From contig OY756958.1 in NCBI GenBank assembly GCA_963580455.1, positions 2,864,501 through 2,928,500 of the forward strand: 64,000 nucleotides of DNA, given 5' to 3'. Below the pieces are notes generated by a model, which worked only from the letters and a program-made list of their open reading frames with translations, made no database searches and was not told the DNA's origin. Numbering within the stretch: the stretch's first letter is position 1; every line of letters starts with the position of its first letter. This document shows positions 13,731-22,653 of the stretch, piece by piece. The DNA comes from Euonymus europaeus. Its lineage: Eukaryota; Streptophyta; Magnoliopsida; Celastrales; Celastraceae. Position numbers and translations under genes: made by a program.

Positions 13731-14405
13731 TGGTCGCGCCAGCGTTTAATTGGTCGTGCCTTCGTTTCAGCGTTTCATTGATTTTCTTATATATTTTTCT
13801 TGTTGTTTCTTTTTAGATGTTCGTGCATGTTTTTGGCGAGGTTTTGCATGTTTTTTTTTATGATTTTCATGCAATTTAGTTGGTCGTGCCTATACTCTGA
13901 CTGGTCGTGCCTGTGAATGTGTTTGTCGTGCCAGTTTTTATTTGGTCGTGCCTATATTCTGACTGGTCGTGCCTGTGAGTGTACCTGAGGAGGCGTCTGC
14001 TTTATTGGTCGTGCCAGTTTTTATTTGGTCGTGCCAGTAATTTAGTTGGTCGTGCCAGTTTTTATTTGGTCGTGCCAGTAATTTAGTTGGTCGTGCTAGT
14101 TTTTATTTGGTCGTTCCAGTAATTTAGTTGGTCGTTCCAGTTTTTAGTTGGTCGTGCCAGTTTTTATTTGGTCGTGCCAGTAATTTAGTTGGTCGTGCCA
14201 GTTTTTATTTGGTCGTGCCAGTAATTTAGTTGGTCGTGCCAGTTTTTAGTTGGTCGTGCCAGTTTTTATTTGGTCGTGCCAGTAATTTAGTTGGTCGTGC
14301 CAGTTTTTATTTGGTCGTGCCAGTAATTTAGTTGGTCGTTCCTGTGAGTTTAACTGGTTTGCATGATTTTAACAGGTCGTGCCTTATAATTTAATTGGTC
14401 GTGCC
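13731..14405 (+). repeat. GGTCGTGCC array A1 (5'UTR intron of ULP1-A)
   Basis: About 20 exact copies of GGTCGTGCC plus about 6 one-base variants (hand count), all on the plus strand. Spacers alternate between 'agtttttattt' (repeat period 20 bp) and 'agtaatttagtt' (period 21 bp), giving a 41-bp higher-order unit in the middle of the array. A donor GAG/GTGAGTTTG near 13665 and the acceptor ATGCAG at 14441-14446 place the whole array in a predicted 5'UTR intron of the ULP1-like gene. Confidence 0.95.
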
Positions 14406-14457
14406 TCTGATGTTTCCTTATAATTTACCTTATGTTATTAATGCAGATTTACAAACA

Positions 14458-17400
14458 ATGGATTACCTCATTAAGGAGAAGGATCATTTTCCTGCGAAGG
14501 TTACAATTTTTTCAAACATCTCACATGTTATTGGGCAAATAAGAGGTTCTTTGAGTGAGAATCAACTCGAGATGTTTAGGAAGACATGCTTCGGCATTTT
14601 TCTGGATGTAGGTGAGCTCTCTGTATCAGGACAGTTAATGCATCAGCTTCTTCTACGACAAGTTGAATCCCAAGATGTTGATTTTGAAGATATTGGAAAC
14701 AGATTGACATTTAAATTCGCCAACAGGATGACATCTTTTGGTATTACAGACTTCGCTCTCATTACCGGTTTAGTGTGTAGGGATGTGCCTGATATCTCTG
14801 CATTAGTTGATACTAGTGTACATAGGCTGAGGGATATGTGGTTTGATGATATGAAGATTATTCAGAGACATCATTTAGAGCTTTGTTTCGATCGTTTGTG
14901 CAGAAGAAAGAAAGAGAAGCAGGTGGATGAGGAGGTGGTGAAACTAGCCTTGATTTATTTTCTTGAGTTTGTGCTAGTAGCTAAGGAACGACATAGGCCT
15001 ATTGATAATCGGTGGCTCCAATTGGTGGACAATTTGGATGTATTCAACAAATTCCCATGGGGGGCTGTGAGCTACCAACGTACTGTTGCCTCTCTTGGAG
15101 GAATAATGGTCAACCGTTTAGATAGACGAAAGAGCAGACAAACGAAGAAGGAGCAATACTGCATTTATGGTTTCCCTATGGTGTTCCAGGTATTGATTTG
15201 CTTTAACTGGTCGTGCCTGCTATTTATCTGGTCGTGCCTGATTTCTAAATTGGTCGTGCCTGATTTCTTTTAATGGTCGTGCCTTAGTTTTTAACTGGTC
15301 GTGCCTTAGTTTTTAACTGGTCGTGCCTGATTTCTTTTAAATGGTCGTGCCTGATTTCTTTTAATGGTCGTGCCTTAGTTTTTAACTGGTCGTGCCTTAG
15401 TTTTTTAACTGGTCGTGCCTGATTTCTTTTTCATCCAATATTAAATTATTTTAATCTAAATTCTGTTGTTATTTATCTTAGGTTTGGTCATATGAAGCTA
15501 TACCTGTCATTGGTTCATTGTACGCCTCAAAAATCAAGGATGTGATTCCTCGATTACTCAATTGGAGTAGCTATCAAACTCCAAATTCTAAAGAACTCTT
15601 ACAAAATGTATTCCAACAAGACAAGGTAAAAACTTAAATATGCAAATAAGCTTACTGTTTTCATATTTATGATGATTCTTTTGGACAAAATATTGAGGTG
15701 CTAATGATTGATAGTCTATGTTGCAATAGCTGCAAGTACACGCTATTCTATCTGCAAATGGGATTGAGATGGAGCAGGAGTACTGGATCGACGTGAGCAA
15801 CAGGGTGGGGGAGGGAGCAATTAAAGAATCTGCTGATGATTCGAGTGATCACACAGCTCCTGTGGAGCAATATTCTGATTCACATGGTGACACTGAACCT
15901 GTGGAGCAATCTTTTGATGCAGATTTTGAGGTTGTTCATGATGTGATTGTCAAGCTTGATAATTTGAAGAAGCAGGTTCATGAGGGAAGCTTCATAGGTG
16001 CAGTTAAATCAGATTTTTTATCTACTATGACAGTGGTGAATAAGTGCGTTGAGGATGCTTTGTTGGCACTGAAAACCTTTACTGACAAGGGTGAAGCGGT
16101 GAAATTCCCAGTTCCTGTTGTAGTTGTTGATATGGGGGTGCAGACTGAAGCCGATGAGGTTGATGTTGATGTGGTTGGGGGAAGTACTGTAAAGGGTGGG
16201 GTTAAGGTTTCTGTTGTTGATGTGGGGGTGCAGACTGAAGCCGATGTGGTGGGGGGAAGTACTGTAAAGGGTGGGGTTACTGTTTCTTTTGTTGATGTGG
16301 GTGTGATGACTGATGTGGATGATTCTGAGGGTGGTGTGGTCGGAGGGAGCAATGTAGAAGGTGTGGAGGATGAGAGTGTAGTTGTAGTGGGATTGGAAAT
16401 GGGGGAGGAGTTGGGGGTCGATGATAAGGCAGACAATGTAGATGTTGCGGGGGTAAATGTTGATGATACAAAAGAGCATAGAGACCCTGGTTTGTTGTAT
16501 ACTAGTATGAGCTCCATGGCTTCCTTTACCCCAGCTGAAGAGAGTAAAAATATTTCTGGGGTCGAGGTGGTGACACCATCAAAGTTCCCTAAAGCCTCAG
16601 AAGGGGGTATTAAACCCTATGTCAGGAACAAACAGAAGCGTGCAGTTAGGCCTGGACCTCTCAAAAGGACTCCATTTACATCTCCATCCTTGAAGAGAAG
16701 GAAAACAATTGATGATAAGGATGTGTCAAGTAAAGAAATTATAAAATTGGACTTGAAGAGGAAGTGGCCAGATCAATGGGCAGATGATTGTCTTGCATTC
16801 ATGCAAGACAGGTCCAAGGATGGAGAAAGCATAAGTTGGCCAACATGTGCAGTAAACAAGCAGTGGTTTATGGATGCTATGAAGTTAGATGGATGGTTAA
16901 CAGACCAGGTAAAACAATACATTTTTATATATCAATTTAACTGGTCGTGCCTCATTTTTTTAAACTGGTCGTGCCTGCTTTTTAAATGGTCGTGCCTGAT
17001 TTTTTAAACTGGTCGTGCCTGCTTTTTAAATGGTCGTGCCTGATTTTTTAAACTGGTCGTGCCTGCTTTTTAACTGGTCGTGCCTGCTTTTTTAAACTGG
17101 TCGTGCCTGCTATGTTTAACTGGTCGCGCCTGATATTTTTAACTGGTCGTTCCTCCTTTTTTTAACTGGTCGTGCCTCATTTTATTTAACTAGTCGTGCC
17201 TCATTTTATTTAACTGGTCGTGCCTCCTTTTTTTTATCTGGTCGTGGATACTTTTTTTTAATATGTGTCTTAACATGTAATTTTCATACAGCACCTTGAT
17301 GTAGCCATGCACCTGATTCGAAAAAGAATGACAAAGTTCCCAGATAGTTTTAAGAGGGACTGTGTTGTCCTAGATTGTCTGTTCTTTGTAAGTTGCACAC

Positions 17401-18081
17401 TGTCATTGTTCGAAATTTATTTGCATAAATACATTTTATTTGTATTCTTCTTTATATATATGTTCCTATGATTTCAGACCAGGGTACAGGAGAAGTTTGA
17501 GTTGTTCAAGTCAAAGCCGGATGATGTTGCCTTTTGGGACGAGGACAGCATTTTTTTGGATTATATTGTGGGGATACTTCCAATTGATTCTGTTGCGTGG
17601 GAAAGGGCCAAGTTTGTTTACTTTCCTGCAAACTTCAACAATAAACACTGGGTTGCTGTGGAATTGGTAATGGAAAAGAAGACTGTTCATGTCTACGACT
17701 CACTGCCCAGCCTGACAAATGGTGCTGCATTGAAGACACTTTTTGATCCCTTGACAACAATGCTTCCCCGTATTCTTCAATCCACTGGTTTGGGGGATGA
17801 ATTGTTTGCTCCATGGAGATTGCAACGGATACCTTCATGCCCTAGACAAACTGGAGGGTAAGTTCCTATAAAAAAAATATTTAGCAATTATTCAATTACA
17901 TATTATATATGCTGATACTTTTTAATGTTTCCATTGCAGAGGAGATTGTGGCATGTTTGCCTTCAAATTCATTGAAGCATTGACGGCTGATTTGCCAGTA
18001 AACATTATCCAACAAGGGGACATGAAATTCTATAGACAAAAGTTTTGTTCAGAGGCTTGGGGACAGGAGTTTATAATGTGA
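14458..18081 (+). CDS. MULE-borne DUF1985/ULP1-like cysteine protease, copy A
   Basis: Predicted SUMO/ubiquitin-like protease (C48) carried by the transposon. Six exons: 14458-15189, 15482-15625, 15730-16908, 17292-17387, 17478-17857, 17940-18081; 890 residues with all GT-AG junctions in frame. Residues 1-300 resemble DUF1985 (TCFGIFLDVGELSVSGQL, TSFGITDFALITGL, KEQYCIYGFP). Residues about 425-510 are an acidic Val-rich repeat region (GVQTEAD units), followed by a basic stretch (KRTPFTSPSLKRRKT) that may be a nuclear localisation signal. The C-terminal peptidase has its triad: His774 (NNKHWVAVE), Asp791 (HVYDSLP), Cys847 (GGGDCGMF), with Gln841 as likely oxyanion residue. The start is the first ATG after the predicted acceptor. 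Its role in transposition is unknown. The gene is probably intact. Confidence 0.88.
15209..15419 (+). repeat. GGTCGTGCC array A2 (intron 1 of ULP1-A)
   Basis: Ten plus-strand copies of GGTCGTGCC within intron 1 (15190-15481), with spacers such as 'tgatttcttttaat' and 'ttagtttttaact'. The homologous intron of copy B (23380-23456) is 77 bp long and has no motif, so the array was gained in A or lost in B. Confidence 0.95.
16943..17248 (+). repeat. GGTCGTGCC array A3 (intron 3 of ULP1-A)
   Basis: About 13 plus-strand copies (some one-base variants such as GGTCGCGCC and GGTCGTTCC), separated by T-rich spacers. They fill most of intron 3 (16909-17291). Confidence 0.95.
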
Positions 18082-18125
18082 ATATCTTATTTAAATGTCA
18101 ACTGTAAATTATATATAAATATCTA

Positions 18126-18692
18126 ATCGTGCCTTAATTTTTTTAGCTGGTCGTGCCGGAATTTAACTGGTCGTGCCAGAATTTAACTGGTCGTTCCTCC
18201 TGTTATATATATGGTCGTGCCTCCTTTTATATATATGGTCGTGCCTGCTTTTATTTAGATGGTCGTGCCTGGTATTTTTATATGGTCGTGCCTCCTTTTA
18301 TTTAGATGGTCGTGCCTGGTATTTTTATATGGTCGTGCCTGCTTTTATTTAGATGGTCGTGCCTGATATTTTTATATGGTCGTGCCTGCTTTTTTAAACT
18401 GGTCGTGCCTCCTTTTATTTAGATGGTCGTGCCTGGTATTTTTATATGGTCGTGCCTGCTTTTATTTAGATGGTCGTGCCTGATATTTTTATATGGTCGT
18501 GCCTGCTTTTATTTAGATGGTCGTGCCTGGTATTTTTATATGGTCGTGCCTGGTATTTTTACATGGTCGTGCCTCCTTTTATTTAGATGGTCGTGCCTGG
18601 TATTTTTATATGGTCGTGCCTGCTTTTTTAAACTGGTCGTGCCTTCCTGCAACTTAAGTGGTCGTGCCTGCCTGCAACTTTACTGGTCATGC
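18126..18692 (+). repeat. GGTCGTGCC array A4 (3' flank of ULP1-A)
   Basis: Roughly two dozen plus-strand copies downstream of the ULP1-A stop codon and ending about 170 bp before the stop of the convergent transposase gene. Spacing is mostly 23-24 bp here ('tgcttttatttagat', 'tggtatttttatat'), looser than elsewhere. The ORF across it is translated motif, not a gene. Confidence 0.95.
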
Positions 18693-18861
18693 CAGATTAT
18701 ATAAACATTAACATTACATATTTTTACATATATATTAAATAAAATCATAGACTGATATAGAAACTGACAGTTCTCATTAAAAGCAGCAATGTTAATGGTA
18801 ACGTTTAACAGTTCACATTATAAAGTAAATGTTTAGCAATTAGAATCGTCAATGACTGGTA

Positions 18862-21300
18862 TTATACCCTACCAGTCAAGGCTACTGGCTCCTTACAAGT
18901 CTGTCGGTTATGACCAATTTTTTTACATCTTCCGCACTTTCTAATTGCTACAGATTCACCAGCGGATGGTATTCTTCTTTGTTTTGGCCTCCCTCCAGGT
19001 CTTCTCGTATCAGGTGGCAATAACCTTTGATCTTCGCTTGCATGCCGATGGTCTTCAATTGGTACTGTGTTAATCGGTTCAGCATAAGCTAACATAATTG
19101 CCTCATTAGTATAGTAGCGTGAACACATGGATTGTGGATCAATGTTGCGTGTTCTACACGCCGCCAACGCATGAACACAAGGCAATTGTTGCATCTCAAA
19201 TTTCCTGCAGGTGCATGTTCTGTTGTGCAGATTCACCTCCCCACCACCAAGTCCATCCCTCACATAAAACTGAATATGACTAATTGGTTCAACAGACATA
19301 CGTTGCGCCTTGTCAATCCGCTTTCTCAACTTCTTATCAATTTTCTTACAAAGTTGGGTTGTAATGGAAGCTGCTTTAGTGCGACGCTCATGGAACCATC
19401 TTTGAAGTAAAGATCTTAGATGGTCAACCAATGTTGTAATTGGAAGACACCGTGCTTCCCTCAATACAGCATTCAAACTCTCAGCAATATTAGTGGTTAG
19501 TATACTGTATCTCCTACCTGGGAAATGTGCACGAGACCACTTTTCAAATCCAGCATCAACTAAATAACGATGTGCCCTGCCATCTTGAAACCCACGCAAC
19601 TGTGTCATTAGATGCTCAAATTGTGAAACACGATATACCTTCGCTGCCTTAAAAAAAATAGGGAAGACACTATCATCAATATTTTTTGCTTTCATGTTTT
19701 GCTTGATGTGGTGTATACAGTGCCCATGGTATGACTCTGGAAAAACCAAAGCGACTGCTCTCTCAATACTGTTATGTCTATCTGATATTATTGCCAACTC
19801 TGAGAAATCTTCAAGATCAATAGCTGATCTAAGTTTTCCCATGAACCATTCCCAAGATGCATTATTTTCTGAATCTCCCATTCCAAAAGCAACTGGATAA
19901 ATTTTGTTGTTACCGTCTAAAGCAGCAGCCACAAAGAGTGTACCCATGTATTTTCCCTTGAGGTGAGTACCATCAACAGCAATGACACGTCTCATTGAAC
20001 TACGAAACCCTCTCAATACTAGCCCAAGAGCAAGGAAAAAATATTTAAACTTGAAATCATTATCGAACTCTATATGAGTTACTGTACCAGGGTTATTTTT
20101 CTCTAACACTGCACAGTAATGCGGCAAATACGAGAATGATAATTCTGGTGATCCTCTAACCACTTCCAAAGCAAACTCCCTAGCCCTCCAAGCTTTGTCG
20201 TAGCTTATATTCACACCAAAATCTGTCCGCACGTCGTCGACTATATCTTTCGGCCGATACGTACGACCAACCCCTTCAAATTTAGACTTAATGCATTCTC
20301 CAATGACCTTTCTAGATGCTTGTCTATGACTTCGATTGATAAGGTCCAGAGAACAGTCATGCTTGCCATTAAACCTTGTTACCTTAAACAACTCCGAATC
20401 TTTCAATTTTATTGCTCGCAAGCGCCAATCACATCCCATGTCAACACATTTGACCGCATATAGAGTTTTCGTTGATTTCAATACATGAAACATTCTGTTC
20501 TCTTTCATAGCATACACAGCTATATTTTTCTGTAATTCTTTCTTGTCCATATAAATCTGACCTACTGCAACATGACCACCAGATGAGCTACTAATACTGT
20601 TGCTCGCAACAACACCTGAAGGCCCAATAGAATTTGAGCAATGATTCCTTCCATCTTCTGCTGCAAAGGTGGATTGATTATGTGACTGTGGTTCCCCGTC
20701 ATCAAATGGATTTTCCCACTCTTCACCATGAAGACCTTGACTATCATCCTCATCATTAACCCCATCAATATCATCGTTACCAGTATTGGGAAAGTCAAAA
20801 TCAGAGAAGCGAAAATCGCTGTAGTTATTAACCCGCTCGTCATCACCATCGTCATGTGGTACAAATTTACTTGCAAATTGTGGTAACTCAGGAGAAACAG
20901 AACCAACATTTGGTGCAACAAATGTTTTATGCATCATTGGACCATAGCTAACATCTTGTGAGACAAACTGACAAGTCGCTCTCTGCTTCGTTGTTACGCA
21001 CAGTGGAGTACCAGGTTTTACTGGATGATCATTTTGCCTTAGGAAAAATTGCATGTCACGTTCATTCTGAAGCTCCATCGGTTCCATTTTGAAATGTGTA
21101 TTATAGACAAACTTCATCACCAAATCGAAGGAATTAAAATCGACTTCAATCAACTGGTATATGAGTTCTACAAATTCTGCATGTGTTATTGCATTAGACA
21201 CGATTACACCCTGACTTCTTCCGCCTTTAAAAGTGTGCATGCCCCTACAATTTTCCCACTCTCCACCATATAACAAAACAAAATCGATCTCAGAAGCCAT
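18862..21300 (-). CDS. MULE transposase, copy A
   Basis: Cuts and joins transposon ends in the nucleus. One uninterrupted frame of 812 residues. Residues 1-80 resemble the PB1-like N-terminal domain of plant MULE transposases; 120-235 is a variable acidic linker; 245-318 is the MuDR-type DNA-binding region (GCDWRLRA...); the MULE catalytic core follows with candidate DDE residues Asp443 (AVDGTH), Asp507 (IISDRH) and Glu607 (NIAESLN) and the conserved HGHCIHHIK. A SWIM zinc finger lies at about 696-710 (C-x-C...C-x-H) and a CCHC knuckle at 789-802 (CGRCKKIGHNRQTC). An acceptor TGTGCAG lies two bases before the ATG, so a 5'UTR intron is predicted; its donor CCAA/GTAAGTTC is at about 30316, beyond the B insertion. 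The reading frame is intact. Near-identical by eye to copy B. Confidence 0.95.
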   Translation of the reverse strand: MASEIDFVLLYGGEWENCRGMHTFKGGRSQGVIVSNAITHAEFVELIYQLIEVDFNSFDLVMKFVYNTHFKMEPMELQNERDMQFFLRQNDHPVKPGTPLCVTTKQRATCQFVSQDVSYGPMMHKTFVAPNVGSVSPELPQFASKFVPHDDGDDERVNNYSDFRFSDFDFPNTGNDDIDGVNDEDDSQGLHGEEWENPFDDGEPQSHNQSTFAAEDGRNHCSNSIGPSGVVASNSISSSSGGHVAVGQIYMDKKELQKNIAVYAMKENRMFHVLKSTKTLYAVKCVDMGCDWRLRAIKLKDSELFKVTRFNGKHDCSLDLINRSHRQASRKVIGECIKSKFEGVGRTYRPKDIVDDVRTDFGVNISYDKAWRAREFALEVVRGSPELSFSYLPHYCAVLEKNNPGTVTHIEFDNDFKFKYFFLALGLVLRGFRSSMRRVIAVDGTHLKGKYMGTLFVAAALDGNNKIYPVAFGMGDSENNASWEWFMGKLRSAIDLEDFSELAIISDRHNSIERAVALVFPESYHGHCIHHIKQNMKAKNIDDSVFPIFFKAAKVYRVSQFEHLMTQLRGFQDGRAHRYLVDAGFEKWSRAHFPGRRYSILTTNIAESLNAVLREARCLPITTLVDHLRSLLQRWFHERRTKAASITTQLCKKIDKKLRKRIDKAQRMSVEPISHIQFYVRDGLGGGEVNLHNRTCTCRKFEMQQLPCVHALAACRTRNIDPQSMCSRYYTNEAIMLAYAEPINTVPIEDHRHASEDQRLLPPDTRRPGGRPKQRRIPSAGESVAIRKCGRCKKIGHNRQTCKEPVALTGRV

Positions 21301-21360
21301 TCCTGCACATATAATAAGATATCATAATAAAATTAATAAATTCAATGGAGAAACAAAAAA

Positions 21361-21695
21361 GCACGACCACAAACATTGTTGGCACGACCAAATAATCAAT
21401 GGCACGACCACATAATACATTGGCACGACCAAATAATCAATGGCACGACCACATAATACATTGGCACGACCAAATAATCAATGGCACGACCACATAATAC
21501 ATTGGCACGACCAAATAATCAATGGAACGACCACATAATACACTGGCACGACCACATAATCACTGGCACGACCACATAATCACTGGCACGACCACATTAT
21601 CACTGGCACGACCTCATTATACATTGGCACGACCACATTATCACTGGCACGACCACAAAAATTAAAGTTCTACCGACTTTAAAAATGGCACGACC
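21361..21695 (-). repeat. GGCACGACC array A5 (5' side of transposase A)
   Basis: About 16-17 copies of GGCACGACC (one variant GGAACGACC), i.e. GGTCGTGCC on the minus strand, in the sense of the transposase gene. Spacers 'aaataatcaat' (period 20) and 'acataatacatt' (period 21) alternate. It lies in the predicted 5'UTR intron of transposase A. The last copy abuts the target site of element B. Confidence 0.95.
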
Positions 21696-21696
21696 A

Positions 21697-21705
21697 AACT
21701 TATAA
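21697..21705. repeat. Target site duplication of MULE B, left copy
   Basis: AACTTATAA directly precedes the GGGAATTTT terminus of element B and is repeated at 30098-30106 directly after it. It gives the exact insertion point of B within A. Confidence 0.95.
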
Positions 21706-21832
21706 GGGAATTTTGCGAAAATGACCTAGTTGACAAAGATTTTTGGAAAAATGACCTTGTCTCAAAAAAATCGCATTTATGACCCTTTTAAAACGGTTAA
21801 GTACCGAAATGTCCTTTATGGGTTACGTCCCT
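21706..21832 (+). repeat. Left TIR of MULE B
   Basis: Starts GGGAATTTTGCGAAAATGAC and shares with the left TIR of A the phrase 'taccgaaatg' near its inner end. Pairs with 29990-30097 on the opposite strand. Confidence 0.92.
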
Positions 21833-22211
21833 TCCCATTCCTGTATTCCCACCGGATTCACATCATTTTAAACAAAAAGACGCAAGCATTCAACAGAGAG
21901 CAGAGCACAACTGAAACGACAGCAATTCAACCATTTATATTCTGCGAAAAAATCCGAAACCGAAGCCAATTAGCAAGGGATTAGCAATTGTGAACACACT
22001 CGAGTACCTTTGAGGTATGTATATCTGTTTCAGTTATTTTTATACAAATTTGTATGTAGGTTGTGTGTATAGGTTTAGGGATGGCATTTCTTGCTTCTTC
22101 TTCCTTTTTTTTAATCTTTTTGGATCATAATTGAAAGTTGTTTCATGGTTTTTCTGCTTGTTAAGTGGTAGTGTCATCATGTTCATATATTTTTTTGCCG
22201 AATTTTTCTAC

Positions 22212-22622
22212 GGTCGTGCGTGCCTATTTATCTGGTCGTGCCTGTTTATTTGGTCTGCCTGCTTTGTAAATGGTCATGCCATCATGTTCTTTGGTCGTGC
22301 CAACATTTTCCTTGGTCGTGCCAACATTTTCCTTGGTCGTGCCAACATGTTCTTAATATAAATTGGTCGTGCCTGTTTTTTTGGTCATGCTAACTTGTTC
22401 ACTAGTTTTGCCTGTTTTGTTTGCTAGTTCCTAGCATTTAACTGGTCGTGCCATCATGTTTTTCTGGTCGTGCCATCATGTTTTTCTGGTCGTGCGTATC
22501 TGTTGATTTTGTCTGTCTGCTTTGTACATGGTCGTGCCATCATTTTAACTGGTCGTGCCTGCATTTTAACTGGTCGTGCCATAATGTCACATGGTCGTGC
22601 CACAATTTTCTCTGGTCGTGCC
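22212..22622 (+). repeat. GGTCGTGCC array B1 (5'UTR intron of ULP1-B)
   Basis: About 15-17 plus-strand copies, more degenerate and less regularly spaced than array A1 at the equivalent place. It lies between a predicted donor (TTTGAG/GTATG, about 22013) and the acceptor GTGCAG at 22641-22646. Confidence 0.92.
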
Positions 22623-22653
22623 ATAATTGTTCTTTTTTTTGTGCAGATTAATC

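Noticed and set aside
15978..16517. Long minus-strand ORFs opposite exon 3 of ULP1-A
   Set aside because: Thr/Pro/Ser-rich translations are the complement of the Val/Asp/Gly-rich repeat codons. The plus-strand frame has splice sites and homology; these do not.
18423..18704. ORF with repeated WSC / GRAC / VVP peptides
   Set aside because: It is the GGTCGTGCC array read in three frames. Similar peptides arise at 15200, 16930, 22130-22650 and 24890. There is no start context or domain, and the arrays lie in introns or flanks.
21361..21695. CRISPR-like appearance of the 20-21 bp arrays
   Set aside because: The genome is a plant. The repeat is only 9 bp, and the spacers are short, AT-rich and themselves repeated, unlike CRISPR spacers.
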